DNA of 64,000 bases from Pseudidiomarina donghaiensis (GCF_900116895.1 NZ_FPCF01000001.1:806001-870000), one strand, 5' to 3'; shown: positions 7,048 to 17,864, numbered from the stretch's first letter. Notes: a model not told the origin generated them from the letters alone. Numbers and translations are program-made.

Positions 7048-9522
7048 ATGAGCGCCCACACCAATAAAAGCCTTTTCAAGAAAGGCCTAATTGCGGTATC
7101 TAGTTTTTCTTTATTATCATTTTCTTTTGCTGTTTCGGCAGCACCACCCGCTGGTTATTACAACAACGTTGATGCGACGAATGCACAAACTTTGCAGCAG
7201 TCATTGCATGAAATAATTGATGACCATCAGCGCTTCCCATATACCTCTAGTAGTACCGATACATGGGATATTTTGGAAGCGGCAGACCAAGACCCGGATA
7301 ACCCCAACAACGTTATCGACATTTATAAAAATGCCAGTTACGGAAAAGTTGGCGGCGGCAATACCTTATATAACCGGGAGCATAGTTGGCCAAAATCATA
7401 TGGTTTTCCAAATGACGGCAGCAGCAATTATGCCTATACCGACGCCCACCACTTATTTATTTCCGATAGTAGTTATAACTCCAGCCGCAGTAATAAACCT
7501 TACGCCAATTGCACCTCTGCTTGTACCGAAAAACCAACCGAATTTAATAACGGCCGTGGCGGCAGTTCGAGCCAATCAAACTGGACCGATGGTTCGTTTG
7601 ATACGGGTAGTTGGGAAACCTGGTCTGGCCGTCGTGGCGACGTAGCGCGTGCGTTAATGTACATGGCTGTGCGCTACGAAGGGGGCACCCATGCAGTAAC
7701 GGGCCATAGTGAACCCGACTTGATCTTGACCGATGATCGCAACTTAATTGCGCAGTCCAACCAAGGCGCAAACATTTCGGTCGCTTACATGGGGTTGAAG
7801 TCGGTGTTGCTGCAATGGCACCAAGAAGACCCTGTAGACGACATGGAGCGCCGTCGTAACGACGTTGTGTATTCGTTCCAAGGCAACCGTAACCCGTTTA
7901 TTGATAACCCCGAATACGTGGCGTGCGTGTTCGAGAACATCTGTAACGGTGGTGGCGGCGGCTCGGGCGATACCACAGCCCCAGCAGCACCTAGCTACCT
8001 CAGTGCAACGCCAGGTACTGGCATTGTGTCACTGGCGTGGAACCAAGGCAGTGAAAGCGACTTAGCTGGCTACTACGTTTATCGCAGCGATATTTCAGGC
8101 AGCAACTATACCCGCTTGAACACCAGCTTGATTACCGCAGCAGCGTTTGACGATTACAACGTGACCGGCGGCAGCAATTACTTCTATGTGGTGACTGCGG
8201 TAGATGCCTCGGGCAACGAGTCGGTATTTAGCAGCGAAGTAAACGCCACGCCAAACCAAGGCTCAACCGGCAGTGGCCAAGTGTGGATTAACGAATTGCA
8301 CTATGACAACGACGGTACCGACACCGGCGAATTTATTGAAGTAGCCGGCAGCGCAGGTACAGACCTAAGCGGTTGGCAGATTATTGCCTACAACGGTAAC
8401 GGCGGCACAGCATATGCAACCGGCAACTTAAGCGGCGTTATTGCCAACCAAAGCAACGGTTTTGGCGCGGTTAGCGTGGCCATGAGTGGCCTGCAAAATG
8501 GCTCACCAGATGGCGTGGCACTGATTGACGCACAAGGCACTGTGGTGCAGTTTATCAGCTACGAAGGCACCATGACTGCCACTGACGGCCCTGCAAGCGG
8601 CATGACCTCACAAGACATTGGCGTTAGTGAAACCACCTCAACGCCAGTCGGGCATTCATTGCAATTAGCCGGCTCGGGCAGTCAATACAGCGACTTCAGC
8701 TGGCAGGGCCCGCAGGCTGGCAGCCCAGGCCAATTAAATAGTGGCCAAAGTTTTGTTAGCTTAGAGCCAGTAAACGAAGCGCCGATGGCCTCGTTCTCAA
8801 CTAGCTGCAATAACTTAGATTGCGCGTTTGATGCTTCAGCAAGTAGCGACACCGACGGCAGTGTTGTCAGTTATAGCTGGGACTTTGGCGATGGTAACGC
8901 AGCCAATGGCGTTAACGTAAACCACAGTTATGCCGCAGCCGGTGACTACTCAGTGACTCTAACCGTTACTGATAACGCCAATGCCACGGACACCATGACC
9001 GTTGTGTTGTCAGTAACGGCCCCACCAGCAGCGCCAGTGGTGTGGATTAACGAGTTGCATTACGACAACAAAGGCGGCGACCGCAATGAGTTTGTTGAAG
9101 TTGCAGGTACTGCCGGAAGTGACCTAACGGGCTGGTCTATTCAAGGCTACAACGGTGCCGACGGCGGGGTTTATGCAAGCATTAACCTCACAGGCGTTAT
9201 TGCCAACCAACAAAATGGCTTTGGTACCTTAGCGTTTGACTTTGGCGGTTTGCAAAATGGTTCACCAGACGGCTTAGCGCTCGTTGACGCACAAGGCCAA
9301 GTGGTGCAGTTTATTAGCTATGAAGGCACTTTTGTGGCTTCGGCTGGCGCTGCTGCAGGTTTAACGTCCGAAGCTATTGGCGTAGAAGAAACCTCAGGCA
9401 CCTCAGCCAACAACTCACTGCAACTAAGCGGCAGTGGCTCGCAATACAGTGACTTTATCTGGCAAAACCCTGCACGCAACACCGCGGGCAGCGTGAACAA
9501 GGGCCAAACCTTAGGTTTGTAA
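7048..9522 (+). CDS. secreted multidomain endonuclease I
   Basis: Extracellular nuclease of 824 residues. An N-terminal signal peptide (about 1-31, ending SFAVSA) is followed by an endonuclease I domain (about 35-285) with the metal and catalytic motifs NREHSWPKS and DAHHLFISD. After a glycine linker come a fibronectin type III domain (about 300-385), a lamin-tail domain (about 395-540), a PKD domain (DFGDGN, about 560-645) and a second lamin-tail domain (about 655-800). The two lamin-tail domains are about 60% alike by eye. No anchor or sorting signal is seen at the C-terminus. The start at 7048 has AAAGG upstream; the upstream ATG at 7006 is less likely. It probably digests environmental DNA or RNA for nutrients. 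Confidence 0.88.
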   Translation: MSAHTNKSLFKKGLIAVSSFSLLSFSFAVSAAPPAGYYNNVDATNAQTLQQSLHEIIDDHQRFPYTSSSTDTWDILEAADQDPDNPNNVIDIYKNASYGKVGGGNTLYNREHSWPKSYGFPNDGSSNYAYTDAHHLFISDSSYNSSRSNKPYANCTSACTEKPTEFNNGRGGSSSQSNWTDGSFDTGSWETWSGRRGDVARALMYMAVRYEGGTHAVTGHSEPDLILTDDRNLIAQSNQGANISVAYMGLKSVLLQWHQEDPVDDMERRRNDVVYSFQGNRNPFIDNPEYVACVFENICNGGGGGSGDTTAPAAPSYLSATPGTGIVSLAWNQGSESDLAGYYVYRSDISGSNYTRLNTSLITAAAFDDYNVTGGSNYFYVVTAVDASGNESVFSSEVNATPNQGSTGSGQVWINELHYDNDGTDTGEFIEVAGSAGTDLSGWQIIAYNGNGGTAYATGNLSGVIANQSNGFGAVSVAMSGLQNGSPDGVALIDAQGTVVQFISYEGTMTATDGPASGMTSQDIGVSETTSTPVGHSLQLAGSGSQYSDFSWQGPQAGSPGQLNSGQSFVSLEPVNEAPMASFSTSCNNLDCAFDASASSDTDGSVVSYSWDFGDGNAANGVNVNHSYAAAGDYSVTLTVTDNANATDTMTVVLSVTAPPAAPVVWINELHYDNKGGDRNEFVEVAGTAGSDLTGWSIQGYNGADGGVYASINLTGVIANQQNGFGTLAFDFGGLQNGSPDGLALVDAQGQVVQFISYEGTFVASAGAAAGLTSEAIGVEETSGTSANNSLQLSGSGSQYSDFIWQNPARNTAGSVNKGQTLGL

Positions 9523-9542
9523 CGAGCGCAAAGCTAAGAATG

Positions 9543-9572
9543 CAAAAGGGGCTTTTCAGCCCCTTTTCTTTT
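9543..9572. terminator. bidirectional terminator between the secreted nuclease and hsdR
   Basis: AAAAGGGGC, the loop TTTTCA, then GCCCCTTTTCTTTT. There is a T-run on the plus strand and an A-run before the stem, so it can serve both convergent genes. Confidence 0.85.
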
Positions 9573-9592
9573 AGCAGATGAAGTAACAATCA

Positions 9593-12500
9593 TCAAAGCT
9601 GCCCACCAACCCCTTTGAATTTCTCAACAAACGCCGAGATCTTCTGAAACACCGTTTGCTTCTTAGTTCGGTATTCCGGGTTCAGCGGGCTTAGTTTCGG
9701 CAACGTGGAGTTGAGTTCGGTGCCGTTTTCGCTGGCGTATTCGCGGCGCAATGAGGCTGCGATGTAGCGCTTGGCCGCGTCTTCATTTAGGTTTTCTGAA
9801 CGAATGAGCTCTTCGGCTTCGCGCTGTTGCTCGGCTTGAGCGAACTTGAAGAACTCATCGATAATGCCCGCTTTATCGGGCATTTCATCTAGGTCGGTCT
9901 GGTTGATAAAATCGACAATTAAGCTTTCTTTGGCACGGTTGCCAAGGCTTGCACGAATCAGACGGCGAACTTCTTCAATCAAGTCACCTTTGCTTTTGTT
10001 TTTCTTGTTCTGCTCGAATATCAGTTCAAGAATGTAGTCGAGATTAATCTCCTGCGACTTCAGCAAGTCGATTTCAAACTCGATATCGTCCCAGTCAATC
10101 GTTGACTGTGCTTGGTTCTCGGCTGATTTCTCGCGGCGTATCCAGTCGCGAATATCGTTATAGGTCGAGCGGTAATCCTGCACCTTGCGCTCAGGCGGTA
10201 TGCGAATCGTTTGCAACGTCGCGATATCGTCGTCGCTTAAATGGTGCTCAATCTTGAACGCTTCAACAGCTTCCGCATCGCTCGTATCAATGGTCTGCAA
10301 CGCCTTTAAGCTGGCAAATTCATCGTAGTTTTGCAGAATGTTTTCAACTCGCAAATATTCGCCGAATAACTTGGCGAAGTCTTTCTTGTCTTTCTCGAGC
10401 TCAATTTCATCGGGGTTCGGGAAACGCTGCTCAAGTTCGGAAACAACTTCCACAAAACCACGTCGCGCTTGCCCAGTCACGAGGTCTGTAAAGCCTTCCA
10501 TGTACTCTTTATAGCTCTTCTCGAGCACCACGTTCTTGGTATTCTTATCACCAAATAGAGTGATGGCATCAATCGTCGCTTTCTCCAAATCACGGAAGGT
10601 CACGATATTGCCGAAAGTCTTCGTAGCATCGTAAATACGATTGGTGCGCGAATAGGCTTGAATAAGTCCGTGGTAACGCAGGTTCTTATCCACAAACAAG
10701 GTATTCAGTGTCGGTGCATCAAAACCGGTTAGGAACATACCCACCACAATCAACAAATCAATTTCTTGGCTTTTCACACGCTTGGCAAGATCACGGTAAT
10801 AGTTTTGAAAGCCGTTGCTGTCCACACCATAGTTGGATTGAAACATGGCGTTGTAATCAGCAATCGCTGCGCTTAGAAACTCTTTACCGCTGCTATTCAT
10901 GGCAGAAACTTCAAAGCTTTCATCGGGTATCTCACCGATGGAATCTTGCTCTTCATTCGCGGCGAACGAGAAAATGGTCGCCACACGCAAAGGTCGCTCG
11001 GCATCTTGTTGCAGTTGCTTAAACGCCTCGTAGTAGGCTTTTGCAGCATCAACGCTGCTGACCGCGAACATGGCATTAAAACCTCGCCCGCCCGCCTTCA
11101 TTCGGTGCGTTTTTTGTCGAAAGTGCGTCAGTATGTATTGGGTGACTTCCCGAATACGTTCAGGGTGTAGTAATGCTTGTTTATTCTCTGCGGCATTGAG
11201 CTTTTTCTCGTCCTGCTCGGTCTCAATTTGGCGGAACTGGGGTCGTACGTCGTTGTAGTCCACTTTGAACTTAAGCACTTTTTCGTCGCGAATGGCATCA
11301 GTGATCACGTACGAATGCAGTTCACGGCCAAACACGCTAGCGGTCGTCTCAGCGCCTAATGCATTCTGTGGAAATATCGGCGTTCCGGTAAAACCAAACT
11401 GATAATAGCGCTTAAATTTCTTTTGTAAGTTCTTCTGCGCTTCACCAAACTGGCTACGGTGGCATTCGTCAAAAATAAACACCACCTGCTGACGATAAAC
11501 TGGCAAGTCACGCTCGGTTTTCATCAGGTTATTTAGTTTCTGAATGGTGGTCACAATGATTTTGTTGTCATCCAAACTCAAATTGCGCTTAAGCCCTGCG
11601 GTGCTATCCGAGCCATTCACGCTATCCGGCGAGAAACGCTGATATTCCTTCATGGTCTGGTAATCGAGATCTTTACGGTCCACCACGAAGAATACTTTAT
11701 CGATAAAATCGAGCTCGGTCGCCAAACGCGCCGCTTTAAAGCTGGTTAATGTTTTCCCCGAGCCTGTGGTGTGCCAGATATAGCCGCCAGCATCGGTTGA
11801 ACTCCATTGCTTGGCCTGAAACGCGCTCTTAATCTTCCATAAAATTCGCTCTGTGGCGGCAATTTGGTAAGGCCGCATCACCAGCAAGGTGTCGCTCACA
11901 TCAAACACTGAAAAGTGCAGTAATACTTTGAGCAGGGTTTCTTTTTGAAAGAAGGTGGCGGTGAAGTCTTTGAGATCTTTAATCAAGCCGTTGTCAGATT
12001 TCGCCCAGTTCATGGTGAAATCAAAGGTGTTCTTGTTACGCTTCACGGTGTTAGCAAAGTAGCGCGTGTCGGTACCGTTTGAAATCACAAATAGCTGCAA
12101 ATATTTAAACAGCGAGCTTTCGGCATTGAAGCTCTCTTTGCTGTAGCGATGCACTTGGTTAAAAGCTTCACGAATGGCCACACCGCGTTTTTTCAGTTCA
12201 ATTTGAACGAGTGGCAGGCCGTTCACCAAAATGGTGACGTCGTAACGATTCGCATGCGAACCCGTTTGTTCAAACTGCTTGATCACCTGCACTTTATTGC
12301 GTGCGATGTTCTTTTTGTCAACGAGGTAGATGTTTTGAATGCGGCCATCATCAAAAACGAAATCTTCAATGTAATCGTCATGAATCTTGCGAGTTTTGTC
12401 GGTGATGCTGTCACTGGGCCTATCAAGGTAGGTTTCAACAAAACGCGCCCACTCGCCGTCTGAAAACGCAACGTTATTCAACGCTTGTAACTGCACGCGC

Positions 12501-12691
12501 ACGTTGGCAAGCATCGCCATTGGGTTATTCAGCCCGGGAACATACTCATAGCCCTGATTCACTAAATCTTGAATCAGCTCACGCTCTAAATCACTCTCGC
12601 TTTGATAGCTTTCAGCAACTTCATATTGCTTGGTGTACTTATCTAAAACGATAAAGTGTTTTGACTCGGCTATGGGTTTGTAGGTGGTCAT
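9593..12691 (-). CDS. hsdR: type I restriction enzyme, R subunit (EcoR124I-like)
   Basis: Motor and nuclease subunit of 1032 residues. It translocates DNA using ATP and cuts at random distant sites. The nuclease residues D151, E165 and K167 (IELKKRG) fall at the same positions I recall for EcoR124I HsdR. Walker A is HTTGSGKT (K313) and the DEAD-like box is DECH (408-411), followed by FGFTGTP and the motif VI region QAYSRTNR. The C-terminal domain that docks to the methylase core is intact. AAGGA lies about 9 nt upstream of the ATG. It is the last gene of the hsd operon. The match to EcoR124I suggests a type IC enzyme. Confidence 0.95.
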   Translation of the reverse strand: MTTYKPIAESKHFIVLDKYTKQYEVAESYQSESDLERELIQDLVNQGYEYVPGLNNPMAMLANVRVQLQALNNVAFSDGEWARFVETYLDRPSDSITDKTRKIHDDYIEDFVFDDGRIQNIYLVDKKNIARNKVQVIKQFEQTGSHANRYDVTILVNGLPLVQIELKKRGVAIREAFNQVHRYSKESFNAESSLFKYLQLFVISNGTDTRYFANTVKRNKNTFDFTMNWAKSDNGLIKDLKDFTATFFQKETLLKVLLHFSVFDVSDTLLVMRPYQIAATERILWKIKSAFQAKQWSSTDAGGYIWHTTGSGKTLTSFKAARLATELDFIDKVFFVVDRKDLDYQTMKEYQRFSPDSVNGSDSTAGLKRNLSLDDNKIIVTTIQKLNNLMKTERDLPVYRQQVVFIFDECHRSQFGEAQKNLQKKFKRYYQFGFTGTPIFPQNALGAETTASVFGRELHSYVITDAIRDEKVLKFKVDYNDVRPQFRQIETEQDEKKLNAAENKQALLHPERIREVTQYILTHFRQKTHRMKAGGRGFNAMFAVSSVDAAKAYYEAFKQLQQDAERPLRVATIFSFAANEEQDSIGEIPDESFEVSAMNSSGKEFLSAAIADYNAMFQSNYGVDSNGFQNYYRDLAKRVKSQEIDLLIVVGMFLTGFDAPTLNTLFVDKNLRYHGLIQAYSRTNRIYDATKTFGNIVTFRDLEKATIDAITLFGDKNTKNVVLEKSYKEYMEGFTDLVTGQARRGFVEVVSELEQRFPNPDEIELEKDKKDFAKLFGEYLRVENILQNYDEFASLKALQTIDTSDAEAVEAFKIEHHLSDDDIATLQTIRIPPERKVQDYRSTYNDIRDWIRREKSAENQAQSTIDWDDIEFEIDLLKSQEINLDYILELIFEQNKKNKSKGDLIEEVRRLIRASLGNRAKESLIVDFINQTDLDEMPDKAGIIDEFFKFAQAEQQREAEELIRSENLNEDAAKRYIAASLRREYASENGTELNSTLPKLSPLNPEYRTKKQTVFQKISAFVEKFKGVGGQL

Positions 12692-12768
12692 TCCTTTGTT
12701 TCCTTTTTCTGCAACAGCGCTTTATTCACGTGCGGTTGAGTGGTTGTTTCCAAAGTGGAAATAACCAA

Positions 12769-13749
12769 TTAATCATCTGCTTTTAATAAAATAAAGTGCT
12801 CGACTAAACGAATCATCAGCTCTTTTTGGTCGGGCAAGCTTTCAGCCACTAATAGTGCCAGCGCAACCAGCGTATTGTCGTTTATCAGTTGCTCAACGGG
12901 CTTTGCCAATAAGTGCTGATTCACTCGTAAATACCATAAAAATAAAAATGACCCGGTGCGCTTATTACCATCGGCAAGCGGGTGGTTCTTAATGACAAAG
13001 TAGAGCAAGTGTGCAGCACGGCTTGCAACGTTCGGGTAGAACAATTCGTCGGCGAAGCCTTGCTCTATGGTAGCCAGTGCAGACGCCAAGCCGTCACCAC
13101 GCATTTGGCCAAACAGCTCTGTCGCCTCACCTTTTGCAATGAGCGTCTTTTTGAGTTCGGCAATGGCAACAAGTACATCGTCTAGCTCCAGCGCCAGCAT
13201 GTCATTTTGTTTTTTCGTTAGCGATTTTAAGCTTTGTTCGTCGTACCCCTGTAACAGGCTCCAGCTGCGCGCATAGTCATTAATAACAGCAAGCACCGCC
13301 TCGCCTTCATCACTCACTAATTGTTGGTTTGCAAGAGTACGAGAAAGCAAAGCAATCGCTAGCTCGAACTCAACACCACGCTCTTCCAACCGGCGCTGGT
13401 TAATCGTGTAGCCTTCAATGAGATGCTGTTTCAGGATACTGTTGGCCCACTGACGGAACTGTACGCCGCGCTGGGACTTAACCCGATAACCTACGGAAAT
13501 GATCACATCTAGGGAGTAAAAGGCTACCGGCTTGTCGGAGCCAGCAATATGCATTTTTTGCATATTGCTTTTTTCAGACAATTCTCCGTCCTTGAATACA
13601 TTGCGAATATGTCGAGATAACACTGACTGGTCACGCCCAAATAGCTCTACCATTTGTAGTTGGGTGAGCCAAACCGTTTCGTTCTCAAGGGTAACGTTGA
13701 GTTCTAGTTTACCGTCATCGGCTTGGTAAATTTCAATACTATTGGTCAT
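12769..13749 (-). CDS. RhuM/Fic fusion protein inside the hsd operon
   Basis: Protein of 326 residues. The N-terminal half (about 1-140) is the RhuM-type domain (VWLTQLQMVELFGRD, FYSLDVIISVGYRVKSQRG, FRQWA), related to phage and plasmid Bro/KilA-like modules. The C-terminal half (about 200-326) is a Fic/Doc fold with the catalytic loop HPLADGNKR at 256-264, using the lysine form seen in Doc-like proteins. Fic proteins transfer AMP or phosphate groups to target proteins; the target here is unknown. The start at 13749 has AAGGAA upstream; the longer frame to 13878 enters the hsdS 3' region. It lies between hsdS and hsdR on the same strand. Confidence 0.82.
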   Translation of the reverse strand: MTNSIEIYQADDGKLELNVTLENETVWLTQLQMVELFGRDQSVLSRHIRNVFKDGELSEKSNMQKMHIAGSDKPVAFYSLDVIISVGYRVKSQRGVQFRQWANSILKQHLIEGYTINQRRLEERGVEFELAIALLSRTLANQQLVSDEGEAVLAVINDYARSWSLLQGYDEQSLKSLTKKQNDMLALELDDVLVAIAELKKTLIAKGEATELFGQMRGDGLASALATIEQGFADELFYPNVASRAAHLLYFVIKNHPLADGNKRTGSFLFLWYLRVNQHLLAKPVEQLINDNTLVALALLVAESLPDQKELMIRLVEHFILLKADD

Positions 13750-13913
13750 CGGAAATTCCTTTTCCTTGAATGCCATTAAATCGACTAACGACTTGAACTG
13801 GTAAGAAATCCTTATCAGTTGCGGTTGGCCGCGCACTTTCTTTGCGAGCAAGGGTCTCAGTTGCTCGGAAAGCAACACTCAAAAGATTGATATTTCCGAG
13901 CGCCATCGACATA

Positions 13914-15107
13914 TCAAGCTGCCTGCTCGTCTGGCTTGGGAAAGCTTAGCAGTAAATCACGGTAGTACTCGTACTGCTTTTGCCGCAGCTCGATTTCGCG
14001 CGGGAGGCCTTCGGTTATAGAGTTGGTTAGAGCGTCGAATTTGTCGAGTATCGCGACAACACGAGTCTGCTTTTCGGTATTTACAATTGGAATTGGTATT
14101 GACTTAATCGCTTTCAAACTCAAAGTTTTTTGATTTCCGCCACCGACGTTTTTCTCTATAAAGCTCTGCCCGATCGCAGATACCAAAATATGGAAGAGAT
14201 ATTTGCTATTAATTTTAGGTTGGATCACCACTGTGTTTTGCCCCATACAAACAGAGTTATCCGAGGGAATGATTCCAACATTCCCATAAGAACCAACTCG
14301 AGACATAACCAAATCAAGTTTCTGTGGGCGGTATTTTTTTGTGAAATTGTTAAAAACATCTTCACTAACTTTCAATGTGGTGTTCAAGTTGACAAAACCA
14401 CCTTTTATATCCGTGACTCGAACCATACTTAAACCAGTTTCCGAATATTGAGGGGTTTGATGTAAAGAATCAAAAACATTCGCCACTTCCCCCAAAGACT
14501 TCCACTCCACCTCGCCGTCTTCAAAGCTGAGCAATTTATCGCGGTAGTAGTTGTATTGTTTTTTGCGTGCGGTAAGCTCGGCGGTAAGCTCGGCGGTAAG
14601 GGAGGTAAATGCGTCCAAAATTCGGACGATTTCCGCTTGGATTTGCAGCGACTTTTCTGGGTTTTCAGGGCATGGGACTGGGATTGTTATATCGACCAAT
14701 TTTCCTTTGGTCAGCTTAGCTCGTCCTCCACCAGATAAAAACGGGATGAAGTTAACAGTACAAAGAAAGTGATATAAAAAACGTGTATTCACCCCTGATT
14801 TACCTCGGACAACATGGACATGATTGTTAGCCCAAAACTTTCCAGTAACATGCTGAACCGAATAGTTTTCAAGACTTGCTGAGCCATCTTCGGCAATTAA
14901 GACGAATTCACCGTCATGAGTATGACCCTCAACATAGTCTTGAATGTTGTTAGCGCCATAGTAAGGGATCGAACCAGGCGCGCGTAGAGACGCTTTGACC
15001 GGTTTCCTCCCACTATTGGCTATTTCAAAAAACTGAATATCACCTAGTGTCTTCCAAGCGATGTCAATATCACCAAGTAGCTTCTCCAGATAGTTTATTG
15101 CTTTCAT
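13914..15107 (-). CDS. hsdS: type I restriction enzyme, specificity subunit
   Basis: DNA sequence-recognition subunit of 397 residues. Two target-recognition domains (about 17-150 and 205-350) are each followed by a long helix. Both helices carry the family motif ([15 protein letters not shown] and [15 protein letters not shown]). Between them lies a TAEL repeat, two copies followed by TARKKQ, as in EcoR124I. The number of TAEL copies sets the spacer between the two half-sites. The start overlaps the hsdM stop as ATGA. The half-site sequences cannot be read from the protein by eye. Confidence 0.93.
   Translation of the reverse strand: MKAINYLEKLLGDIDIAWKTLGDIQFFEIANSGRKPVKASLRAPGSIPYYGANNIQDYVEGHTHDGEFVLIAEDGSASLENYSVQHVTGKFWANNHVHVVRGKSGVNTRFLYHFLCTVNFIPFLSGGGRAKLTKGKLVDITIPVPCPENPEKSLQIQAEIVRILDAFTSLTAELTAELTARKKQYNYYRDKLLSFEDGEVEWKSLGEVANVFDSLHQTPQYSETGLSMVRVTDIKGGFVNLNTTLKVSEDVFNNFTKKYRPQKLDLVMSRVGSYGNVGIIPSDNSVCMGQNTVVIQPKINSKYLFHILVSAIGQSFIEKNVGGGNQKTLSLKAIKSIPIPIVNTEKQTRVVAILDKFDALTNSITEGLPREIELRQKQYEYYRDLLLSFPKPDEQAA
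14569..14600 (-). repeat. 12-bp tandem repeat in hsdS (TAEL units)
   Basis: The plus-strand unit GCGGTAAGCTCG occurs at 14569-14580 and 14581-14592, and its first eight bases again at 14593-14600. On the coding strand it encodes the TAEL spacer repeat. Gain or loss of one unit keeps the frame and would lengthen or shorten the inter-domain helix by four residues. Confidence 0.9.
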
Positions 15108-16654
15108 GCCTGAGTCCCTTCAATCTCCGCCACAATCGCATCAATATCCGCACGCAATTGGTCAATCTTGGCAACGGTGATTTTCAGCTCGGCGTTAAGC
15201 TCGCTAATGTCGATAACTTCGCGATTATCTTTGGCTTCCACATAGCTACTGACGGAGAGGTTGTAGTCACTTTCTGCAACTTTCTCGAACGGTATCGACT
15301 TGGCAAAATGCTCAACATCCTCTTTGCTCTCGAACACTTTCATGATCTGCTCGATGTGCTCATCGGTCAGAATATTGTTGTTGGTTTCCTTCTTGAACAG
15401 GTTACTCGCGTCAATAAACTGTGTACTGGTGTCTTGCTTATGCTTGGAGAGCACCAAAATGTTGACGGCAATCGTGGTGCCAAAAAACAAGTTTGGCGCT
15501 AACGAAATCACGGTTTCAACGTAGTTGTTATCCACGAGGTACTGACGAATTTTTTGCTCAGCACCACCGCGATAGAAAATGCCAGGAAAGCAAACAATGG
15601 CTGCACGGCCTTTGCTTGAAAGGTAACTGAGTGCATGCAACACAAAGGCAAAGTCAGCTTTTGATTTTGGTGCTAGTACGCCTGCAGGGGCAAAACGCTC
15701 GTCATTAATCAGTGTTGGGTCGTCACTACCTATCCATTTCACCGAGTAAGGGGGGTTAGAAACAATGGCATCAAACGGCTTGTCATCCAGAAAATGTGGG
15801 TTAGTGAGCGTGTTTCCTAACTGGATATTGAACTTGTCGTAGTTAATGTTGTGCAAGAACATATTCATACGGGCAAGGTTGTACGTGGTGTGGTTAATCT
15901 CCTGCCCGAAGTAACCGTCCTCAATACGATGCACGTCGATGTGCTTTCTCGCCTGCATCAGCAGAGAACCCGAACCCGCTGCTGGGTCATAAATTTTATT
16001 GATGCTGGTTTGCCCATGTATAGCCAGTAACGCAATGAGCTTCGATACATGTTGTGGCGTGAAGAACTCGCCACCTGATTTCCCGGCATTCGCTGCATAG
16101 TTTGAAATAAGAAACTCGTAAGCGTCTCCGAATAAATCGATTTGGTTGTCTTCGAAGTTGCCGAAGTCTAACCCGGCTACGCCCTTTAATACGGCCGCTA
16201 AACGTAGGTTTTTGTCTTTGACGGTATTACCCAAGCGATTGCTGGTGGTATCAAAATCTGCGAACAAGCCTTTAATGTCATCTTCCGATGCATAGCCGTT
16301 GGCTGAATTTTCAATTTCACCAAAGATGCGGGCCAGGTCGGTGTTCAAGCTCTCGTTATTGTTCGCGTTTTTGGCAACGTTTACGAATAACTGGCTTGGG
16401 TAAATGAAATAGCCTTTGGTTTTAATGGCATCGTCTTTGATTTCGTCGGTAATCACTGAGTCATCAAGTGATGCATAGTTGATGCTTTCATCACCGGCTT
16501 CGATGTAGCTGGCGAAGTTTTCGCTGATAAAGCGATAGAACAAGGTACCGAGTACATACTGCTTAAAATCCCAGCCGTCTACTGAGCCACGAACGTCGTT
16601 AGCAATCTGCCAAATTTGGCGCTGAAGCGCGGCGCGCTGTTGGGTACTTGTCAT
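15104..16654 (-). CDS. hsdM: type I restriction enzyme, methylase subunit
   Basis: N6-adenine DNA methyltransferase of 516 residues. It combines with HsdS to methylate host sites and with HsdR to restrict. The N-terminal HsdM_N helical domain (about 10-150) is followed by the SAM-binding motif [10 protein letters not shown] and the catalytic motif NPPYSVKW. Its length is close to that of EcoR124I HsdM. AGGA lies upstream of the ATG. It is the first gene of the hsdM-hsdS-RhuM/Fic-hsdR operon. A long intergenic region separates it from the divergent DUF2971 gene. Confidence 0.95.
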   Translation of the reverse strand: MTSTQQRAALQRQIWQIANDVRGSVDGWDFKQYVLGTLFYRFISENFASYIEAGDESINYASLDDSVITDEIKDDAIKTKGYFIYPSQLFVNVAKNANNNESLNTDLARIFGEIENSANGYASEDDIKGLFADFDTTSNRLGNTVKDKNLRLAAVLKGVAGLDFGNFEDNQIDLFGDAYEFLISNYAANAGKSGGEFFTPQHVSKLIALLAIHGQTSINKIYDPAAGSGSLLMQARKHIDVHRIEDGYFGQEINHTTYNLARMNMFLHNINYDKFNIQLGNTLTNPHFLDDKPFDAIVSNPPYSVKWIGSDDPTLINDERFAPAGVLAPKSKADFAFVLHALSYLSSKGRAAIVCFPGIFYRGGAEQKIRQYLVDNNYVETVISLAPNLFFGTTIAVNILVLSKHKQDTSTQFIDASNLFKKETNNNILTDEHIEQIMKVFESKEDVEHFAKSIPFEKVAESDYNLSVSSYVEAKDNREVIDISELNAELKITVAKIDQLRADIDAIVAEIEGTQA

Positions 16655-17027
16655 TATTTTTCCTGTTTTAGTCCGTTAAAAACGAGTTCGCGACGTAAGG
16701 GAAGGCGTCGCGATTTTTATGATTTTGTGATGGTTAAAGTGTGGTTTATTTGGGGGGGCAAGTAAAGCCTAAGTGGGCTGAAATTGCATAAAATTCGGAA
16801 GCAATTAAGGGGCAAAATATGGCGACCATGTAAATAGGCCACCATGGTTGCTAACCTGTCAGTTTTTACAGCCATTATTGATTTCCTCTTTTGAGTTTAC
16901 ATAGTAAGCTTCTTGAGTTTAGTTTATTAATTAACCATTTGCGTATAGCTAGCAGGAATCGTGGTTGAAAAATATCACTTCGCTTCGCTAGCTGAACCGC
17001 TCAGCGTCATCAAGTGAGGAGAGAGTA
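16655..17027. other. intergenic region between hsdM and the DUF2971 gene
   Basis: This 373-bp region separates two divergent genes and should hold both promoters. The one clear structure is an imperfect inverted repeat at 16822-16851 (GCGACCATG, 12-bp loop, CATGGTTGC). No tRNA, open reading frame with a ribosome site, or terminator was seen. It is AT-rich near 16860-16980. Confidence 0.5.
16822..16851. promoter_or_regulatory. imperfect palindrome upstream of hsdM, possible operator
   Basis: The arms GCGACCATG (16822-16830) and CATGGTTGC (16843-16851) match at 8 of 9 positions around 12 bp. It lies about 170 bp upstream of hsdM. A control protein or the RhuM domain might bind here; this is inference only. 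Confidence 0.3.
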
Positions 17028-17864
17028 TTGCTGTTTAAATACCTAGACCCAGACCGGATTGATGTTTTAGATTCGAATCTTATTCGCTTTACGCAGCCGG
17101 CTGATTTTAATGATCCCTTTGAGTTCAAGCCGTCCATTTCAACTTTGGCATCTAGAGGTGAAATGGACAATGTGGTTGAACATGAATTGAAAAACTCTCT
17201 ACAAACGGAGTTAGAAAAGGTACCTGCGGAGGTACGTGGGTTGATTCCCAGAGCACAGTTAGAAGCATTGACGATGGAATTTTATGATCAGCAATGGCCG
17301 AAACTGGAAAAGCAATTTTTAGCAATGGGGGACGCCTTTTTTCAAACCTTTGTTCAAAAATCAAATGAACTAATTGGCGTACTCTCGCTAACTGAAAAAA
17401 GCAATAATTTACTGATGTGGTCGCATTATGCTCGTTCCCATAAAGGTTTTTGCATCGGTTTTGATGAAAATGATCCGTTTTTCGATCAAAGAAGAAGTGA
17501 TAAGGACGAGTTTTATTATCTTCGAAAGGTTAAATACGCAAAAGATAGACCGACAAAAAGTATGATGAAGTTGACTGGAACTGAGCTCTTTTTAGTGAAA
17601 TCAGATGATTGGTATTATGAACAAGAATGGCGCATGTGTGCCGTGTTAAGTGACGCTCATAAAACTATCGAAACGGGAACCTTCCCCATACAGCTTTTTA
17701 AATTTCCCAGAGGCGCGGTTAAAGAGGTTATTTTAGGAGCGTGTATGGAAAATAAGTTAAAAGATAAGTTGCTCAATGTTCTTCGAGAGAAATACGAAAA
17801 AGTGGTTGTAAAGCAGGCGATTATCTCATCAAATGAATTTAAATTAAATTTCGTTGAGTTATAA
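17028..17864 (+). CDS. DUF2971 protein next to the restriction locus
   Basis: Protein of 278 residues, function unknown. It shows the DUF2971 pattern: an N-terminal LFKYL...TQPADFNDPFEF, a central SLTEKSNNLLMWSHYA, GFCIGFD, and a later YYEQEWRM. The start is TTG at 17028, supported by AGGAGAG ending 4 bp upstream. DUF2971 genes are often found among phage-defence genes, and this one is divergent from hsdM. Its codon use is more AT-rich than the core genes around it, which suggests transfer. Confidence 0.75.
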   Translation: MLFKYLDPDRIDVLDSNLIRFTQPADFNDPFEFKPSISTLASRGEMDNVVEHELKNSLQTELEKVPAEVRGLIPRAQLEALTMEFYDQQWPKLEKQFLAMGDAFFQTFVQKSNELIGVLSLTEKSNNLLMWSHYARSHKGFCIGFDENDPFFDQRRSDKDEFYYLRKVKYAKDRPTKSMMKLTGTELFLVKSDDWYYEQEWRMCAVLSDAHKTIETGTFPIQLFKFPRGAVKEVILGACMENKLKDKLLNVLREKYEKVVVKQAIISSNEFKLNFVEL

